DNA from: Siphonodentalium dalli
Taxonomy: Eukaryota > Mollusca > Scaphopoda > Gadilida > Siphonodentaliidae
Assembly: GCA_032622095.1 (NCBI GenBank)
Contig: CP136061.1
Location: 94,547,345 to 94,611,344 of the forward strand
Direction: 5' to 3'
Length of the DNA stretch: 64,000 bases
Below the pieces are notes generated by a model. That model had not been told where the DNA came from, did not search any database, and was given only the letters and a program-made list of their open reading frames with translations. The stretch's first letter is position 1; every line of letters starts with the position of its first letter. The translations under genes were made by a program, and so were the position numbers. Positions 1-11,553 of this stretch are shown here, piece after piece.

Positions 1-118
1 CATAATGCGATTACGCTTATGCTTAAGCGTAATGGGATTACGCTTAAGAGTAATTGCATTATGCTTAAGCGTAATAGCATTACGCTTAAGCTTAATAGCG
101 TAATTGGTTATTAAATGT
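1..118. repeat. Palindromic 21-bp tandem repeat
   Basis: About four to five imperfect units built on TAAT-x2-GATTACGCTTAAG-type sequence, containing the self-complementary core CGCTTAAGCG. It runs off the left edge. Confidence 0.8.
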
Positions 119-186
119 GAATTTGGCCTCCCATAGTTTTGTGGGTTAATTATGTGATAAAAATATATATATTAAATATAACTTAC

Positions 187-344
187 TGCATCTTACTCCG
201 ACATCCTCCCATTTCGTACAATCATTTACGAGTGAGTGCTGGCATTGTAGTAGTGAGTTCTCATCTCCCAGACAACTAAATTTGTCAATAAGAATTCTTC
301 CAACACCTTCTCCGAATTGAGTTGCAAGAAAAAATTTGTCAAAC
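187..344 (-). CDS. SRCR-domain protein, second exon
   Basis: The acceptor CATTTGACAG and donor GTAAGT bound a 158-bp exon that enters in phase 2 and leaves in phase 1. Joined to 6681-6943 it restores a Gly codon and completes the domain: GEGVGRILIDKFSC, DENSLLQC, and NDC..WEDVGVRC. The domain then has six cysteines, the usual count for group A SRCR. The gene continues beyond the left edge. Confidence 0.85.
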
Positions 345-443
345 CTGTCAAATGAATAGAGGAAGGCTGTTATCAGTGCAAGTTTCCTTCGATGTAAACC
401 CAGGGACCAGCAAAGTGGGCAGCTTGGGAAAATATGCCACTTC

Positions 444-694
444 CTAGCCTTGAAATAGTGTTGTCTGTCATTTGCAGAATGAGGTTCCCAGAGGGTGAAT
501 TTAGTGATGCTACCCCGCATAGTGGGCTAGCATCACCAAATTCACCCTCTGGGGACCTCATTCTGCTTACAACTTGAATGAGGTTCCCAGAGGGTGAATT
601 TGGTGATGCTAGCCCGCTATGCAGGGTAGCATCACTAAATTCACCCTCTGGGGACCTCATTCTGCAAATGACAGGCACACTATTTCAAGGCTTG
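444..694. mobile_element. hAT-like double-hairpin MITE (family E)
   Basis: Ends C(A/T)AGCCTTGAAATAG / CTATTTCAAGGCTTG are flanked by a perfect 8-bp duplication GCCACTTC (436-443 and 695-702). Inside are two long palindromes beginning GAATGAGGT. The 8-bp target duplication points to hAT. It is non-autonomous; the open frames inside are palindrome artefacts. Confidence 0.85.
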
Positions 695-804
695 GCCACT
701 TCTCCCTATGTTTGTTCAAGGGAGAAGTGACTTCTCTGCTATATACCAGTATGCATATTTCAAAACAGCATATTTGAAGCGTATTTACTGATTATAATGG
801 AGTA

Positions 805-1017
805 CAGTAATGCTCTAAGTAATCGACTTCTTAACCACAGCAGAATTATGGGTAACTTTTCAGGATTTAGTCGGAAATATGGGTTGTTGCCATGCATCGG
901 AAAGCTCTCCCCAAGAGCTTTCCGATGAATGGCAACAAGCCATATTTCCGACTAAATCCAGAAAAGTTACCCATAATTCTGCTGTGGTTAAGAAGTCGAT
1001 TATTTAGAGAATTACTG
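805..1017. mobile_element. Foldback MITE, pogo/mariner-like (family A)
   Basis: The near-perfect foldback starts CAGTAATGCTCTAAGTAATC and is flanked by TA on both sides. The TA target and CAGTAAT terminus fit Tc1/mariner-pogo non-autonomous elements. At least fifteen full or partial copies occur in the window. Confidence 0.8.
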
Positions 1018-1561
1018 TACTTACTCATTATAATGATTTAATAACTGGGCTCTTGTATCGCATAATACTTATTTGATCACAGAAAGGTAAAGATTGAGAG
1101 TAAATTAAACATCAGCATTTATTACTTCTCCCTGATAAGAGTTCATTTCTCCCTAATAATATAATTATAGGGAGAAGTTACTTCTCCTAATTTGAATACT
1201 CTAGGCTGGTGCCTGCGTAAACCAGCTAGTGAAATCGTTTGGGATAATGCTGTTTAATATCAGAGCCCTGTGTATATATCTTTCTATAGCAGACTTAACA
1301 CCCAGATCCAGTGGCAGGATTTTTTGTCACTTTTAATCTATTTTACCCTACAAATCAATACATGATGCTATATACGTCGGGAAAAGTGACATATTACAGT
1401 CACAGTCACACTGATGTATTATAATGTAACTTTCATGTTAAATTACGCATAGCTAGCCTATGCCATGTAATTATGAGTAATGTCGGTTTGTTTACATTTA
1501 TTTCACACTGTCACTTAGTGAGTTCAATTGAGTTCGTATTTAGGTAAACATTGTGACAAAA

Positions 1562-2165
1562 TATATTATAAAAACAAGAGCATCGCTAGGGCGTGGCAAA
1601 ATACGCCCTTTAGCCATTTTGAATTGTACTATCGTAAAATAAGATAATACTTTCAATGCCAAAATGTGGTCAAATTCTAAGTCGAAAAATGGCCATAACT
1701 CATGTAAAAATAATTAGACAGAACCTATATTCAAACTTGGCCTGTAGTTTTAGCTGGGAAATACGCATACCAGCTTTTGTTCAGCTCAAATAATCAAAAC
1801 TGGAGTTATCGGTCGGAAACCAAAATGTTATGAAATTGGTCAAATTCCAAGTTGAAAAAGGACCGTAACTCATGTAAAAATAACTGGACGGAACCCATAT
1901 TCGAACTTGGCCTGTATCTTTAGCTGGGAAATACACATACCAACTTTGGTTCAGATCAAATTATCCAAACTGGAGTTATCGGTCGGAAACCAAAAATGTT
2001 AACAGACGGTCAAATTCTAAGTCGAAAAGGGCTGTAACTCATGTAAAAATAATTGGACGGAACCCATATTCGAAGTTGGCCTGTATCTTTAGCTGGGAAA
2101 TACACATACCAACTTTGGTTCAGATCAAATAATCCAAACTGGAGTTATCGATCGGAAACCAAAAA
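1562..2165. repeat. About 170-bp tandem repeat with GAGCATCGCTAGGG head
   Basis: After a head sequence shared with 61757 onward, a unit of about 170 bp (containing CTCATGTAAAAATAA and CTGGGAAATACACATACC) repeats about three and a half times. Its right end is cut by a family A half-MITE at 2170-2276. Confidence 0.8.
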
Positions 2166-2169
2166 TGTT

Positions 2170-2276
2170 CGAGAGCTTTCCGATGAATGGCAACAAACCA
2201 TATTTCCGACTAAATCTTGAAAAGTTACCCATAATTCTGCTGCGGTTAAGGAGTCGATTACTTAGGGTATTACTGT
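2170..2276. mobile_element. Family A MITE, right half
   Basis: One arm of the foldback only, ending TTACTG followed by TA. The left arm is missing where it meets the tandem repeat. Confidence 0.75.
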
Positions 2277-2432
2277 ATATTCAACAATCGCCACCCAAAT
2301 TTTCAGATCTCCATGAAACCCTTAATCCGTTATGAGCAGTTGCTCGCATGTATATGAATAATAATTTATTTAAAGTCATGCTTACTTATCAAAACAATGA
2401 TGATCAAAGGTTAGAACGGTGTAATTTCTTAA

Positions 2433-2833
2433 CCCATTACCCAACAGAAGGGCCCTAAGCCAATGCATTCTCTTATATATGCGAGTCGACCATAGGTCGC
2501 CTCGCATATATAAGAGAATGCATTGGCTTAACACATTAAAAATTATAAAATTGTTAAAGAATGTAAGAAAAAATGGTAAAAAGTGTTAAAAAAAGATTTT
2601 TTTTAGGCCAATGCATTCTCTTATATATGCGAGGCGACCTATGGTCGACTCGCATATATAAGAGAATGCATTGGCACAGGGCTAACTGTAACTATCACAA
2701 TGTGGTCAAGGAGCCGGTTCCAATGATATCCATATTTGTATGGTTCTATTGAGACAGACCGAAGATATTTTAGGCTGTTGAAGCTTTATTTGGCCGGTTT
2801 TGGCCGGTTTTGGCCGTTTTGTTGGGTAAAGGG
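2433..2833. mobile_element. piggyBac-like two-hairpin MITE (family D)
   Basis: Ends CCCATTACCCAACA / TGTTGGGTAAAGGG are flanked by TTAA (2429-2432, 2834-2837). Two near-perfect hairpins with arms of about 30 bp (GCCAATGCATTCTC ... GAGAATGCATTGGC) lie inside. CCC termini and TTAA are hallmarks of piggyBac-type elements. Confidence 0.85.
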
Positions 2834-3291
2834 TTAATCAACTGACAAGACTTTACTGGTTTGATATATGTTGCCAACTAGACCTATTTAAGTTTTCGTT
2901 GTTCCCATCCGTGCGCATTTCCTTTGTCCAACTAATAATTTGGCATTTATGTAACTGCGTGTTTCTTTATATTTTTGTTTCAGATTCTGTTTTCTCGATG
3001 ATCCCATATTTTGGTTTTTCAATTAGACCAAATTTTCTGAAAAATGGTAAAACAAATTCAGAAATGACCAAAAGAAAGACTAGGATGTTGTATGTAGTAG
3101 AGAGGTTTAGATTGTGAGACAGCAAACTTCAAACCTAAGTTTCTATAGAAATATATAGATGTATGCTAATAAGTTGAATGACAAACAGATTGTGGAAATA
3201 AATATGTCAATCCCAAATCGGTCAATTGTTTGAGACTTTATTGTCTCACAATCTGCTAACTTAATTAGCTAACAACTTTAATCCCTTCATG

Positions 3292-3540
3292 ATGGGAGCT
3301 GGTGCAGCATTAAAGGCCCTGTGCCATTGCATTCTCTTATATATACGAGTCTCCAATAGGGAGCCTCACATATATAAGAGAATGCAGTGGCTTATAAGAT
3401 TCATGACAGGATCTGAACTGGTGCAGCATTAAAGATTATGTGCCAGTGCATTCTCTTATATATGGGAGACTCACATATAAAAGAGAATGCATTGGCACAG
3501 GGCTTTCACAAAATATCAGGAAGCGTCAGTCATAGAAGAG
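3292..3540. mobile_element. Degenerate family D-related element (CATGA-ended, D')
   Basis: It starts after TTTAA with CCCTTCATGATGGGAGCT and ends near a TTAA at 3541. It contains two diverged hairpins of the GCATTCTCTTATATA type. Ends are approximate. Confidence 0.55.
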
Positions 3541-3589
3541 TTAATATGTATTATATAAAGATTCCACATTGCGAAATGAGTTAAAGTGA

Positions 3590-3860
3590 AGCTCATATGC
3601 TTTTATATGCGATTTTGGGTGGACAATTGAATCTCAATATCTGAGGTCTTGTTAAAGACATATTATGTACTTGTTCGGGTGCGTGAAACTGATAAGTTAG
3701 TAATCGGGCGCTATGCCAACTGGAGGAATGTAACATTCTACTAATATCGCCGAAAATTTGAAGCAAATCGACCGTACCACTCCATAGAAAACATCGTCAG
3801 AACTACGCTCAATTGTAAATATTTACTACTCGATTCGGGGCGCTAATATTGGCGATAAAC
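3590..3860. repeat. Dispersed repeat, inverted copy at about 50750-50990
   Basis: Blocks such as GCGCTATGCCAACTGG and ACCACTCCATAGAAA recur in reverse orientation near 50.8-51.0 kb with many differences. No termini or coding content recognised. Confidence 0.6.
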
Positions 3861-4211
3861 TAACGAAAAACGATTTTGCCATCGGCAGTCACTGCATTTA
3901 ATTAATATATAAGAATGACAGTGAGTGTTGTAAATTTAGATATAATATTTGTAAAAATAACTACTTTGAACAAGATTATTCTCCATTTCTATTTGATCAC
4001 CCTACCAGAGTGTTTCACATAACTTTAACATAACACAAGACAACAATATGCCGAATATATATATGCATTGGGTTATCACGCTTGCTAAGTTTGAACTTGC
4101 TGTATATATGGACTCTGTACCAGTTTCTACAAAATGCGAACATTTGTCGACCACGGGAATCAGCTGACTGTCGGCAACTATTAGTGACCCAAATTTTCAC
4201 AAGTAAGAGTA

Positions 4212-4700
4212 GTGAGCATAGACCAGTGTAATTACGCCACATCGTTCCATTCAAAAGTACTTTTATGGGAATTACATTCTGTACTAAATACTCCTGGTTC
4301 CCTGAGGAAATGTTCAGATAATAATTTCAACAAATTACCAAGGAACTTATTATGTGAACATTTACATCCAATATATAGGACTCTGAATTTGTAATATCTG
4401 TTGTCTGCTTATTTTTTTCCTTAAAGTAATTGACCATTCCAATGTATACTTTTATAACTGAGTGGGAGAATTCATTTAGTACATATAGTCTGGTCGTTGA
4501 AGCATTGGACCTAGAACAAATTGTTTACAAGCGGTTTTTGGTGTCATATTGTCGGGCAGAATGTAGGGAACAACATATCCAAAATCCGCTTTGGGGAAAA
4601 TTCTCTATTGAAGATGGCGTCCATAATGTCTGTTGTTATCGGAAAATACTGAATTCTGCGGCAGGTGCTCCAATTAATGCCAAATTCGTAATAAATTGAA
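4212..4700. repeat. Dispersed repeats of families K and F
   Basis: 4280-4440 carries the GAGGAAATGTTCAGATAATA motif also seen near 27.5, 41.2, 44.7 and 58.7 kb. 4500-4690 carries a GAACAAATTGTTTACAAGCG block with a 'CAAAAT(c/g)GCGTCCA'-like region that recurs at 6405-6650 and 22830-22980. The open frames crossing them resemble no protein I know. Confidence 0.5.
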
Positions 4701-6220
4701 ATATACACATACATTGCTTAGTCGTAAACCATATATGTAGAATATTTTCCCCAAAATGGCCACCAAAATGGACAAAATCGAATGAAATTTACATTTAGTG
4801 CAAAATTGAATAGCTAGTCCTATACGAGTGAACAAACGCTCGAATATTGCGAGGAAGAATGACTACAAGTATAAGAGAAACTTTTGATTAGAGATGTACG
4901 AATTCTCTCTGATGTATCTCACGAGGAAGCAAGCGAAATCAGGGTCTTGTGGAACGGTTAAATCTGGACTTTTGGGTGTCCAGAAACGGAAAAATGACGC
5001 AGTTTTACCTGTACCGCTAATCTTGAATCGTGTGATATATGTGTAATTAAACAGCTAAACGGGATTTAGTAGGGATGTATTGACTATGCGGCCTTTCTCT
5101 AGAAGCAGAAATATATGTATTCAGAGCAGTCTCACGAATGAGACCGATCACAATTTATTTTGATATCTACGGTATAAAACCTTAAAAAATTAATTGCTAT
5201 ATAAAACGGTATGAATTATGTTCATATTGTACTGGGGAGAATGCGTAGATCCTATTGTACGTTTCTCAAAATAGTAGTTATAGTTGCCTCAGATCAAGTG
5301 ATAAAACACAAATATTTCGCTTTTATCACAAGAATGCGTGATGGTGTACAATAAACTAAATTTATTAAATCACAAATAAGTACCATAGACTGTCTTCAAT
5401 AAATTCAAAACTTGACCAAAATTGCCTACATAATCTGTGACAGAGACTGTGTTTATACCTGGAAATTATATTTGGTTGAATTCACCAAAGTCACATCTAC
5501 GCGAAACTTACTACGTTGTCTTCAACCGCATCACCGCGTTTACCCATAATGTTACACATGTCTGTTGCACACAGAACCACAACTAACAATATTGGGTGAA
5601 TGTTCAACGTTGGAATAACATCTTAAACGATGATCACCTGATATTTAGCACGATTACGTGGGTGGTAATGGTAATATATTTTCAAACAAAAATATACTGA
5701 AAACTAATAGTGTGCATTGCGCTGTAGCTTATTCTAGTTGTAAAGTGGCCACTGAAGTAATTTTAACAAAATTGTCTACTAAGAAACTGGGTTGGTAGCA
5801 GAATGAAAATTAGTCTTACATACAATGTACTATGTACAGTCTCTTTGACCTGGTGAGATTCGGTGCTAATCCATTGAAGATATGAGTGTTTCTTTACAGT
5901 ATAATAACCATTGCGACATACGTGTATTGTTTATTATCACCGGGAGTGTTGACAATTCCGGAAATATAACTAGTATTTATACCTCTAGAGTATGCACTTA
6001 AATTTCGGCGTTGCATTCAATATTTAATCACCATGCCTAATGAAACTACCATGCACTGTGAGGCGAAACATTAGTTCGTGTGTTGCATGCACGAGCTATT
6101 TTTGTTTTGCCCAACAGTTGGATGTTGGATAAGCAGAACACCCAAACGTTAAAGACGTAAATCATTGGGGGTTGACTTGCTGTGCAGTGACCGATGATCC
6201 TTCAGATTGATCTGTTTTAA
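4700..6220. other. Intergenic or intronic stretch, nothing recognised
   Basis: AT-rich sequence inside the large intron of the SRCR gene. No open frame with coding character, no tandem repeat and no element termini were seen. Confidence 0.5.
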
Positions 6221-6404
6221 TGATGTGTGTACCTTTAAAGATATTTAACAACCGACTTGTATATTGCCAATACATATTTCACTCTTATGTAGTTACCCAA
6301 TATGTTGCTTTCTACGTGGTATGGTTTGGAGATGCGGCCATTTTGACAGCCATTTCATGGCCACGATTGTATAATTTTCTGTCCGTGTCACTCTACTCGC
6401 TCCC

Positions 6405-6650
6405 TCATTCTAATTTAACACAAACTGCATGATATAACGGCATAATTCTGATGCCACTATATATCGTATAATGACGTATATCGAGAACTGATGTAGTATA
6501 AGACAACCATGTTGGACGCCATCGTGGATAACAAAGTTTCCCCAACGTGGATTTTTGATATGTTGTTCCTGATGCTTTTCCGCGTCGAATGACACCGAAA
6601 ACAGCTTGTAAACAAATTTGTTCTAGATTCACCTCAAAATCGAGTTTTAA
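6405..6650. repeat. Family F dispersed repeat
   Basis: Reverse-orientation relative of 4500-4690 and 22830-22980, recognisable by the AACATATCA and GGCGTCCA blocks. It ends close to the SRCR first-exon donor. Confidence 0.5.
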
Positions 6651-6680
6651 CAACCAGACTAATAAAGGGTTCAAGCTTAC

Positions 6681-6943
6681 CCCATGCCCAGCGACCGACA
6701 GACTATTTGGCCGCTGTATATATTAAAGTCATCGTCACAAACTGTTCCCCATTCTCCATTGATGTTCACCTCAATGGTTCCCTCATACATGTAGGTGCTG
6801 TAAGGGCCTCTATTCAGCCTCGTGTTAGCAGAAGCTGTGAAGAAAGAGAAAACTATAATGAAGAATGCAAACAAAACCAACAGGAAGTTGCACCTAGCTA
6901 TAGGGGAAGTCGGTAGACGAGAGGTAGCGTACTTGTCTCTCAT
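6681..6943 (-). CDS. SRCR-domain protein, first coding exon
   Basis: The ATG at 6943 has an in-frame TGA ten codons upstream. It starts a protein with a hydrophobic signal segment (FLLVLFAFFIIVFSFF, about residues 19-34) ending near TASA, then the first half of a scavenger receptor cysteine-rich domain: EGTIEVNINGEWGTVCDDDF and CRSLGMG. The exon ends in phase 2 at GTAAGC. A possible 5'-UTR acceptor (TTTTTGTCAG) lies about 38 bp upstream of the ATG. SRCR proteins are secreted or membrane receptors, often in immunity or adhesion. Confidence 0.85.
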
Positions 6944-7320
6944 GCTAGTGGACCGGGGATCGCAACCTGGTCAGGGTATTCTGACAAAAATCAGAACTGT
7001 GTCAGATATCAAGTTTGTCAGGCTGAAAAGTCTCATTCGAGATCACTGAATAAAGATCTGAATGCAAAAATGCTGACTTCCCCCATTACAACATTTGTCC
7101 AGGTATGTTGTCGTGGGTGCAGTACGCTGTCCGATCGGGCGGATATTAATGGCTGACTCATGTACACGCCTCGGTGTGTAGAAAAGACGCTACTGGAGTC
7201 ACCACAGGGTTATAAAGTTACTCGGCCGTGGCAGCACCTGGACGTCTCATAATTGTCAGTAAATGACAGCGAGCTGTTATATGAAGAAGAAGACCTCTTC
7301 TGCTGAGATACCCCCATGGT
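6944..7320 (-). promoter_or_regulatory. Probable 5' flank of the SRCR gene
   Basis: This intergenic stretch between the SRCR start and the repeat block at 7320 is less AT-rich than its surroundings and is where the 5' UTR, possibly split by an intron, and the promoter should lie. No TATA box or start site can be fixed from sequence alone. Confidence 0.3.
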
Positions 7321-7860
7321 GCTAATTAAAACATTGGCAGGACAGAAACCAAAGTTAAAAAGATGTATGAGTGGATGGAAAAACATTCAACATTTTCAGA
7401 TGAACAAAGAGGGATAACTCTTGAACGGAAATTTCGGAAAAAGCAAACAACATAACTGTACCCTCTTTTGAATGCCAAACCTCCGCATGCGAATTTCAAC
7501 AGAGCCCAATAACCCATGGCTGAGATATATGAGTGGAGGGATGGAAATCCAATTCAGATAAATAAAGAGGGATAACTCTTTAATGGTAAGTGTGAACAAT
7601 GTCAATGAACCCTCTTTGAAACTCCTCCAGATGACAAACTTGCATACTAAATTTTATCGAGATCCGATAACCCATGGTTGATATATACGAGTGAACGGAC
7701 GGAAATCCAAAATGTTCAGATAAACAAAGAGGAATAACTCTTGAACGGAAAATGTGAACAACATCAAATCACCCTCTTTTGAAAGCCCTCCTGATGCCAA
7801 ACATGCATACCAAATTTCATCAAATTTTATTGGCGACAATAAATATTAACCCTCCTGATT
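7320..7860. repeat. Three tandem units of about 170 bp (family N)
   Basis: Each unit has AACAAAGAGGGATAACTCTT, a CACCCTCTTTTGAA block, and ATAACCCATGG(C/T)TGA followed by a GGACGGAAAT run. Related sequence occurs near 21.9-22.1, 37.4-37.5 and 51.05 kb. Confidence 0.7.
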
Positions 7861-8121
7861 GACACAAGTCCGGAGATATAATCTATATATAGTTCGGAAT
7901 AGGAGGGCTCCTCAACCAGAAAAACCGACCAAAACATCAAAACAAAATGCAAAATTTGCAAAGTAGGCAAAAGTTGTAAACCATCCAATTCAGTCTGGAA
8001 TGTATTGCAATACGTATCGTATCATTGCAAAAATTGTGATACGTATCGAAATGTGAGGTGGGCATATCATTGCGAGCCCATACACCACCTTTAATAATTA
8101 AAGGTGAGGAGTAATACTAAC

Positions 8122-8187
8122 CTATGCCACATGATCCTGTTGTAACCAGCTCACATCTCCCATCATTTTTACATTCAAGGTCACAGC
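8122..8187 (-). CDS. Short Cys-rich exon after the TSP1 repeats
   Basis: The acceptor AAATTTCAG precedes GCTGTGACC and the donor is GTTAGT. The exon is 66 bp, phase 1-1, so it splices in frame with exon B2. It encodes CDLECKNDGRCELVTTGSCG, which looks like the first part of an EGF-like module completed by a further exon. No such exon is visible between here and the next gene. Confidence 0.65.
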   Translation of the reverse strand, partial: AVTLNVKMMGDVSWLQQDHVA

Positions 8188-8550
8188 CTGAAATTTAATG
8201 AGCAGTTACTGATGTGTAGACAACATTTTTTTTTTTTATGAGAAGGTTACTTTGCAGAGACATGTAAACTATACGAAGACCCGCCGTCCTCGGAGATAAT
8301 CCATCTTTAATACATAATAGATATATTTTTTTAAATATCAGCACGGATTCTACCCAGTACATTTAAACCATATGGTAGGATCGAGTAATTAATTACACAT
8401 CAAAAAAGTTATGAATGATGCATGATCTTATACTTCCATAGTCTATGTCCATTCACAAGTTTATGGGATAATTATGGGATGAGACGGTAAACATATGGAT
8501 TGATTAATCATATTATATTATATAAATATTGCACGGATTGGAATTGACTA

Positions 8551-8721
8551 CAGTAATGCCCTAAATAATCGACTCCCTAACCACAGCAGAATTATGGGTA
8601 ATTTTTCAGGATTTAGTCGGAAATATGGATGAATGGCAACAAGCCATATTACCGACTAAATCCTGAAAAATTACCCATAATTCTGCTGTGGTTAAGGAGT
8701 TGATTATTTAGGGTGTTTCTG
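8551..8721. mobile_element. Family A foldback MITE
   Basis: CAGTAATGCCCTAAATAATC at the left end, a diverged right end, TA on both sides, and arms pairing over most of their length. Confidence 0.8.
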
Positions 8722-8969
8722 TATGCCGAAATAGTGTTTCAAGGAGTGAGAATTTTGAGGGGTCTAAATTTCTGGATTTCCGCTGTGATAATTAGTGAGC
8801 TAAAATTAGAAAAGTGAATTATATCGTGTTGGCCCGGGAATGAACTGTCGGAAATAGTCAAGCAACCAATCACAAGTATGGATTAGGCTTAGATAGTCAC
8901 ACGAGATAAAATATTATACATATATATTTAATTAATATTATTTGTGGCTTAACATTATATCTTGCTTAA

Positions 8970-9520
8970 AGGGGTACTGTACGCCATTTTCAATAAATTC
9001 CCAGTGATAACAATGATCTAATATCGATAATATATAGTAATATAAGTAATTTGAGAGGAAGATGTATTTTGTAAATATTCAGGTTAATAGGTTATCTTAA
9101 AATCAAAGTTAATAATTTGATATAAATTTAATTTATGGCTTCAATGGCTGAAGCCATAAATTAAATTACGAATTTCCATGTACAAGACATAATCAAAATA
9201 ATTCACGGATAGTGGATTGGGCGACGCATGGCACACATGATCATGTAAAAAATTATGTTGATTCGGGGCGTAAACTGAAGCCACTCACTGACTAGTGACT
9301 ATACTATAAATGAGTATATGGGACTAGTATGCATATAATATAACATTTATTTGATACATTTGCTTGAAAACGATAATTGGTAGTTTCACATTCTGGCTAA
9401 TCTGCCATCCGTAACATTACTTTTTACTCAACAGACTTTCAAATAAATGGATATCTGGTTACCTTATTCTATGACTCAGAGACTATAGAAACCAACAACA
9501 ACATTTGAGTACAGTATCCC
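8970..9520. mobile_element. TTAA-flanked element (family M)
   Basis: AGGGGTACTGTAC at the left and GTACAGTATCCC at the right, each next to TTAA (8966-8969, 9521-9524). A hairpin of AATTTAATTTATGGCTTC and its complement lies near 9127-9168. No coding capacity. The right end lies about 45 bp from exon B2. Confidence 0.65.
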
Positions 9521-9567
9521 TTAAAAAGAGCTAAAATAGCAAAGTGTATAAAGATATATATATTTAC

Positions 9568-9711
9568 CTGTACAGGACTGTGTGTTACACGCCACACTAG
9601 TTTCAAGACTATTCCCGATACATCCCGGGCCGTCAGTACAGGTTCTTGTTCTGGTCAGAGTTCCGCCACCACAGTTAACGCTACAAGCACCATTCGACCA
9701 CTGTGTCCAGG
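9568..9711 (-). CDS. Thrombospondin type-1 exon B2
   Basis: The acceptor TTTTTCAG precedes CCTGGACACAG and the donor is GTAAAT. The exon is 144 bp, phase 1-1. It encodes AWTQWSNGAC, CSVNCGGG, RTRTCTDGPGC and CNTQSC. With B1 it shows that an A-B exon pair was probably duplicated, giving the order A1-B1-A2-B2. Confidence 0.9.
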
Positions 9712-10259
9712 CTGAAAAAAGCATATATGTCAGTTTTTGGTGCAGAAAAAAAATACTGTGGATTTGTAACCGTTACTGGGGCTACAAATATTTTCTGCCG
9801 TTTACTTGTAACTCCAGTAACCCAATTACAAATGTACAGCAATATTTCTGGACATTCGGAAGTTGCATAAAAAATATACTGTGTTTTTTTATTGATATTT
9901 TAGCATATTGGAAACCAATGTTATGTGAAACAAAAATGTTACGTGTTTTGTCAAAAAAAAGCTAATTGTGAAGTAAATTTAAACTTCAGTTGTGGTGCTC
10001 GTACTGAAGTCGGAAAAGAAACTGATTAATGACGAGTCTGTGACTGAAAAAATATGAAAATGAATCTGTGACTGAAAAAATATGAAAATGAAGGTCACTG
10101 GTCTGTGGTCCCCACTCACGGTGATTTGAATTGTTCTGTTAAATGTTAAGTCGTTTTTCACCTGGACTGGACGGTGTTGCAAGTGGCAAATTGTGCCTTC
10201 TACTTCACCAAATTTAATAGCTGTCACTGCATGTCAGGTCAAGGAAATCAGAAAATGGA

Positions 10260-10400
10260 CTTAGTCTCCGTTAGGAACAGAAATATTTACAATACTCGCT
10301 CACTCATGACATAATTTTCGTATCCACTCAAAAACACTAGATATCCTCCACATACTTACATGGACAGTTTTGTGTGTTACAAGTTAGTGCTGAGATAGAA
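10260..10400 (-). pseudogene. Fragment of TSP1 A-type exon 3' end with its intron
   Basis: About 10365-10390 repeats the last codons of exon A2 (CNTQNCP) and its donor GTAAGTATGT. The neighbouring intron sequence (AAAAACACTAGATATCCTC) is shared with 11020-11045 and, further off, with 15925-16018. The rest of the repeat is missing, so it is non-coding debris of segmental duplication. Confidence 0.65.
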
Positions 10401-10429
10401 TCAAAATGTTATGTGACATGCAACATTTT

Positions 10430-10850
10430 GGCATTTTTGTAACTCATTTGAAGCATTTTCCAAAAACGTATAAATTCTACTTTTGGCATAAAATGAACGA
10501 GGAGCAACTTCATCATCATATTTAGCCTCGAATCTTCTTTAATATGCCCAGCAGACACCCTCCCCTTTCTATTGACATCCATACCTTTATGCAGCACCTT
10601 CATTATGTGGGGAAGTTATATTACGGATAGGTTGTAAGCCATTTTTGTAACTCATTTGAAGCATTTTCCAAAAACATATAAATTCTACTTTTGGCATAAA
10701 ATGAACGAGGAGGAACTTCATCATCACATTTGGCCTCGAATCTTCTTTAATATGCCCAGCAGACACCCTCCCCTTTCTATTGACATCCATACCTTTATGC
10801 AGCACCTTCATTATGTGGGGAAGTTATATTACAGATAGGTTGTAAGCCAT
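10430..10850. repeat. 208-bp direct tandem duplication
   Basis: Two nearly identical 208-bp units (shift measured from ATTTTTGTAACTCATTTGAA at 10433 and 10641). The minus strand is open through much of both copies, but the copied frame simply repeats and has no known domain. Confidence 0.75.
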
Positions 10851-11048
10851 TATTTCTTTCACTATACTCATGTTGACAAACGGAAAGGCCGTAAGATCCG
10901 TCAGCCAGTGCTCCATTCTGACTTGTTATCGTCATTTCGGAGGGCTAGGTGTGATTTTCGTTGACCCAGGCAGATGTGTCACCTTGTCAGGCACGCACTT
11001 ACCTGTATTGGTCAACCCAAAAACACTAGATATCCTCTACATACTTAC

Positions 11049-11198
11049 ATGGACAGTTTTGTGTGTTACAAGATAGTGCTGTGATAGAAGTTCCTGCACA
11101 TCCTGTGCCACCCTGACATGAGCGGGTCCTCGTAAGTGTCCCACCACCACATGACACGCTGCAGTCAGAATCCGTCCATGATGTCCAGACACCGATGG
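11049..11198 (-). CDS. Thrombospondin type-1 exon A2
   Basis: The acceptor CATTGCAG precedes CCATCGGTG and the donor is GTAAGT. The exon is 150 bp, phase 1-1. It encodes GVWTSWTDSDC, CSVSCGGG, RTRSCQGGTGC and CNTQNC. It is a close paralogue of exon A1 and two codons shorter before the fifth cysteine. A long open frame reads through this exon, the upstream intron and a MITE; only the exon is credible coding sequence. Confidence 0.9.
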
Positions 11199-11217
11199 CT
11201 GCAATGAAAGTTCCGTT

Positions 11218-11345
11218 AACCTTTTCATGAGCTGCGCTGGTGCAGAATTAAAGATCCTGTGCCAGTGCATTCTCTTATAAATGCGAGTCTCCCATATGGT
11301 GCCTTTCATATAAAAGAGAATGTACTGGCTTACAAGATCAATGCA
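11218..11345. mobile_element. Family D' hairpin fragment
   Basis: TTAACCTTTTCATGAG start, then a CAGTGCATTCTCTTATAAAT hairpin arm and its diverged complement. It is immediately followed by a family A MITE. Confidence 0.55.
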
Positions 11346-11357
11346 AGCTCGCATATA

Positions 11358-11553
11358 CAGTAATGCCCTAAAGAATTGACTCCTTAACAACAGCAGAATT
11401 ATGGGTAACTTTTCAGGATTTAGTCGGACATATGGCTTGTTGCCTTTCATCGGAAAGCTCTCACTGAGCAACAAGCCATATTTCCAACAAAATCCTGAAA
11501 AGTTACCCATAATTCTGATGTGGTTAAGGAGTTGATTATTTAGGGCATTACTG
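11358..11553. mobile_element. Family A foldback MITE
   Basis: CAGTAATGCCCTAAAGAATT at the left, TTAGGGCATTACTG at the right, TA on both sides. Confidence 0.8.

Noticed and set aside
2456-2529. MicroRNA precursor
   Set aside because: The hairpin is near-perfect and repeated many times inside MITEs, unlike a typical animal pre-miRNA.
6944-7049. Upstream extension making the SRCR exon an internal exon with a transmembrane segment
   Set aside because: An in-frame TGA lies ten codons before the ATG, and the hydrophobic stretch fits a signal peptide.
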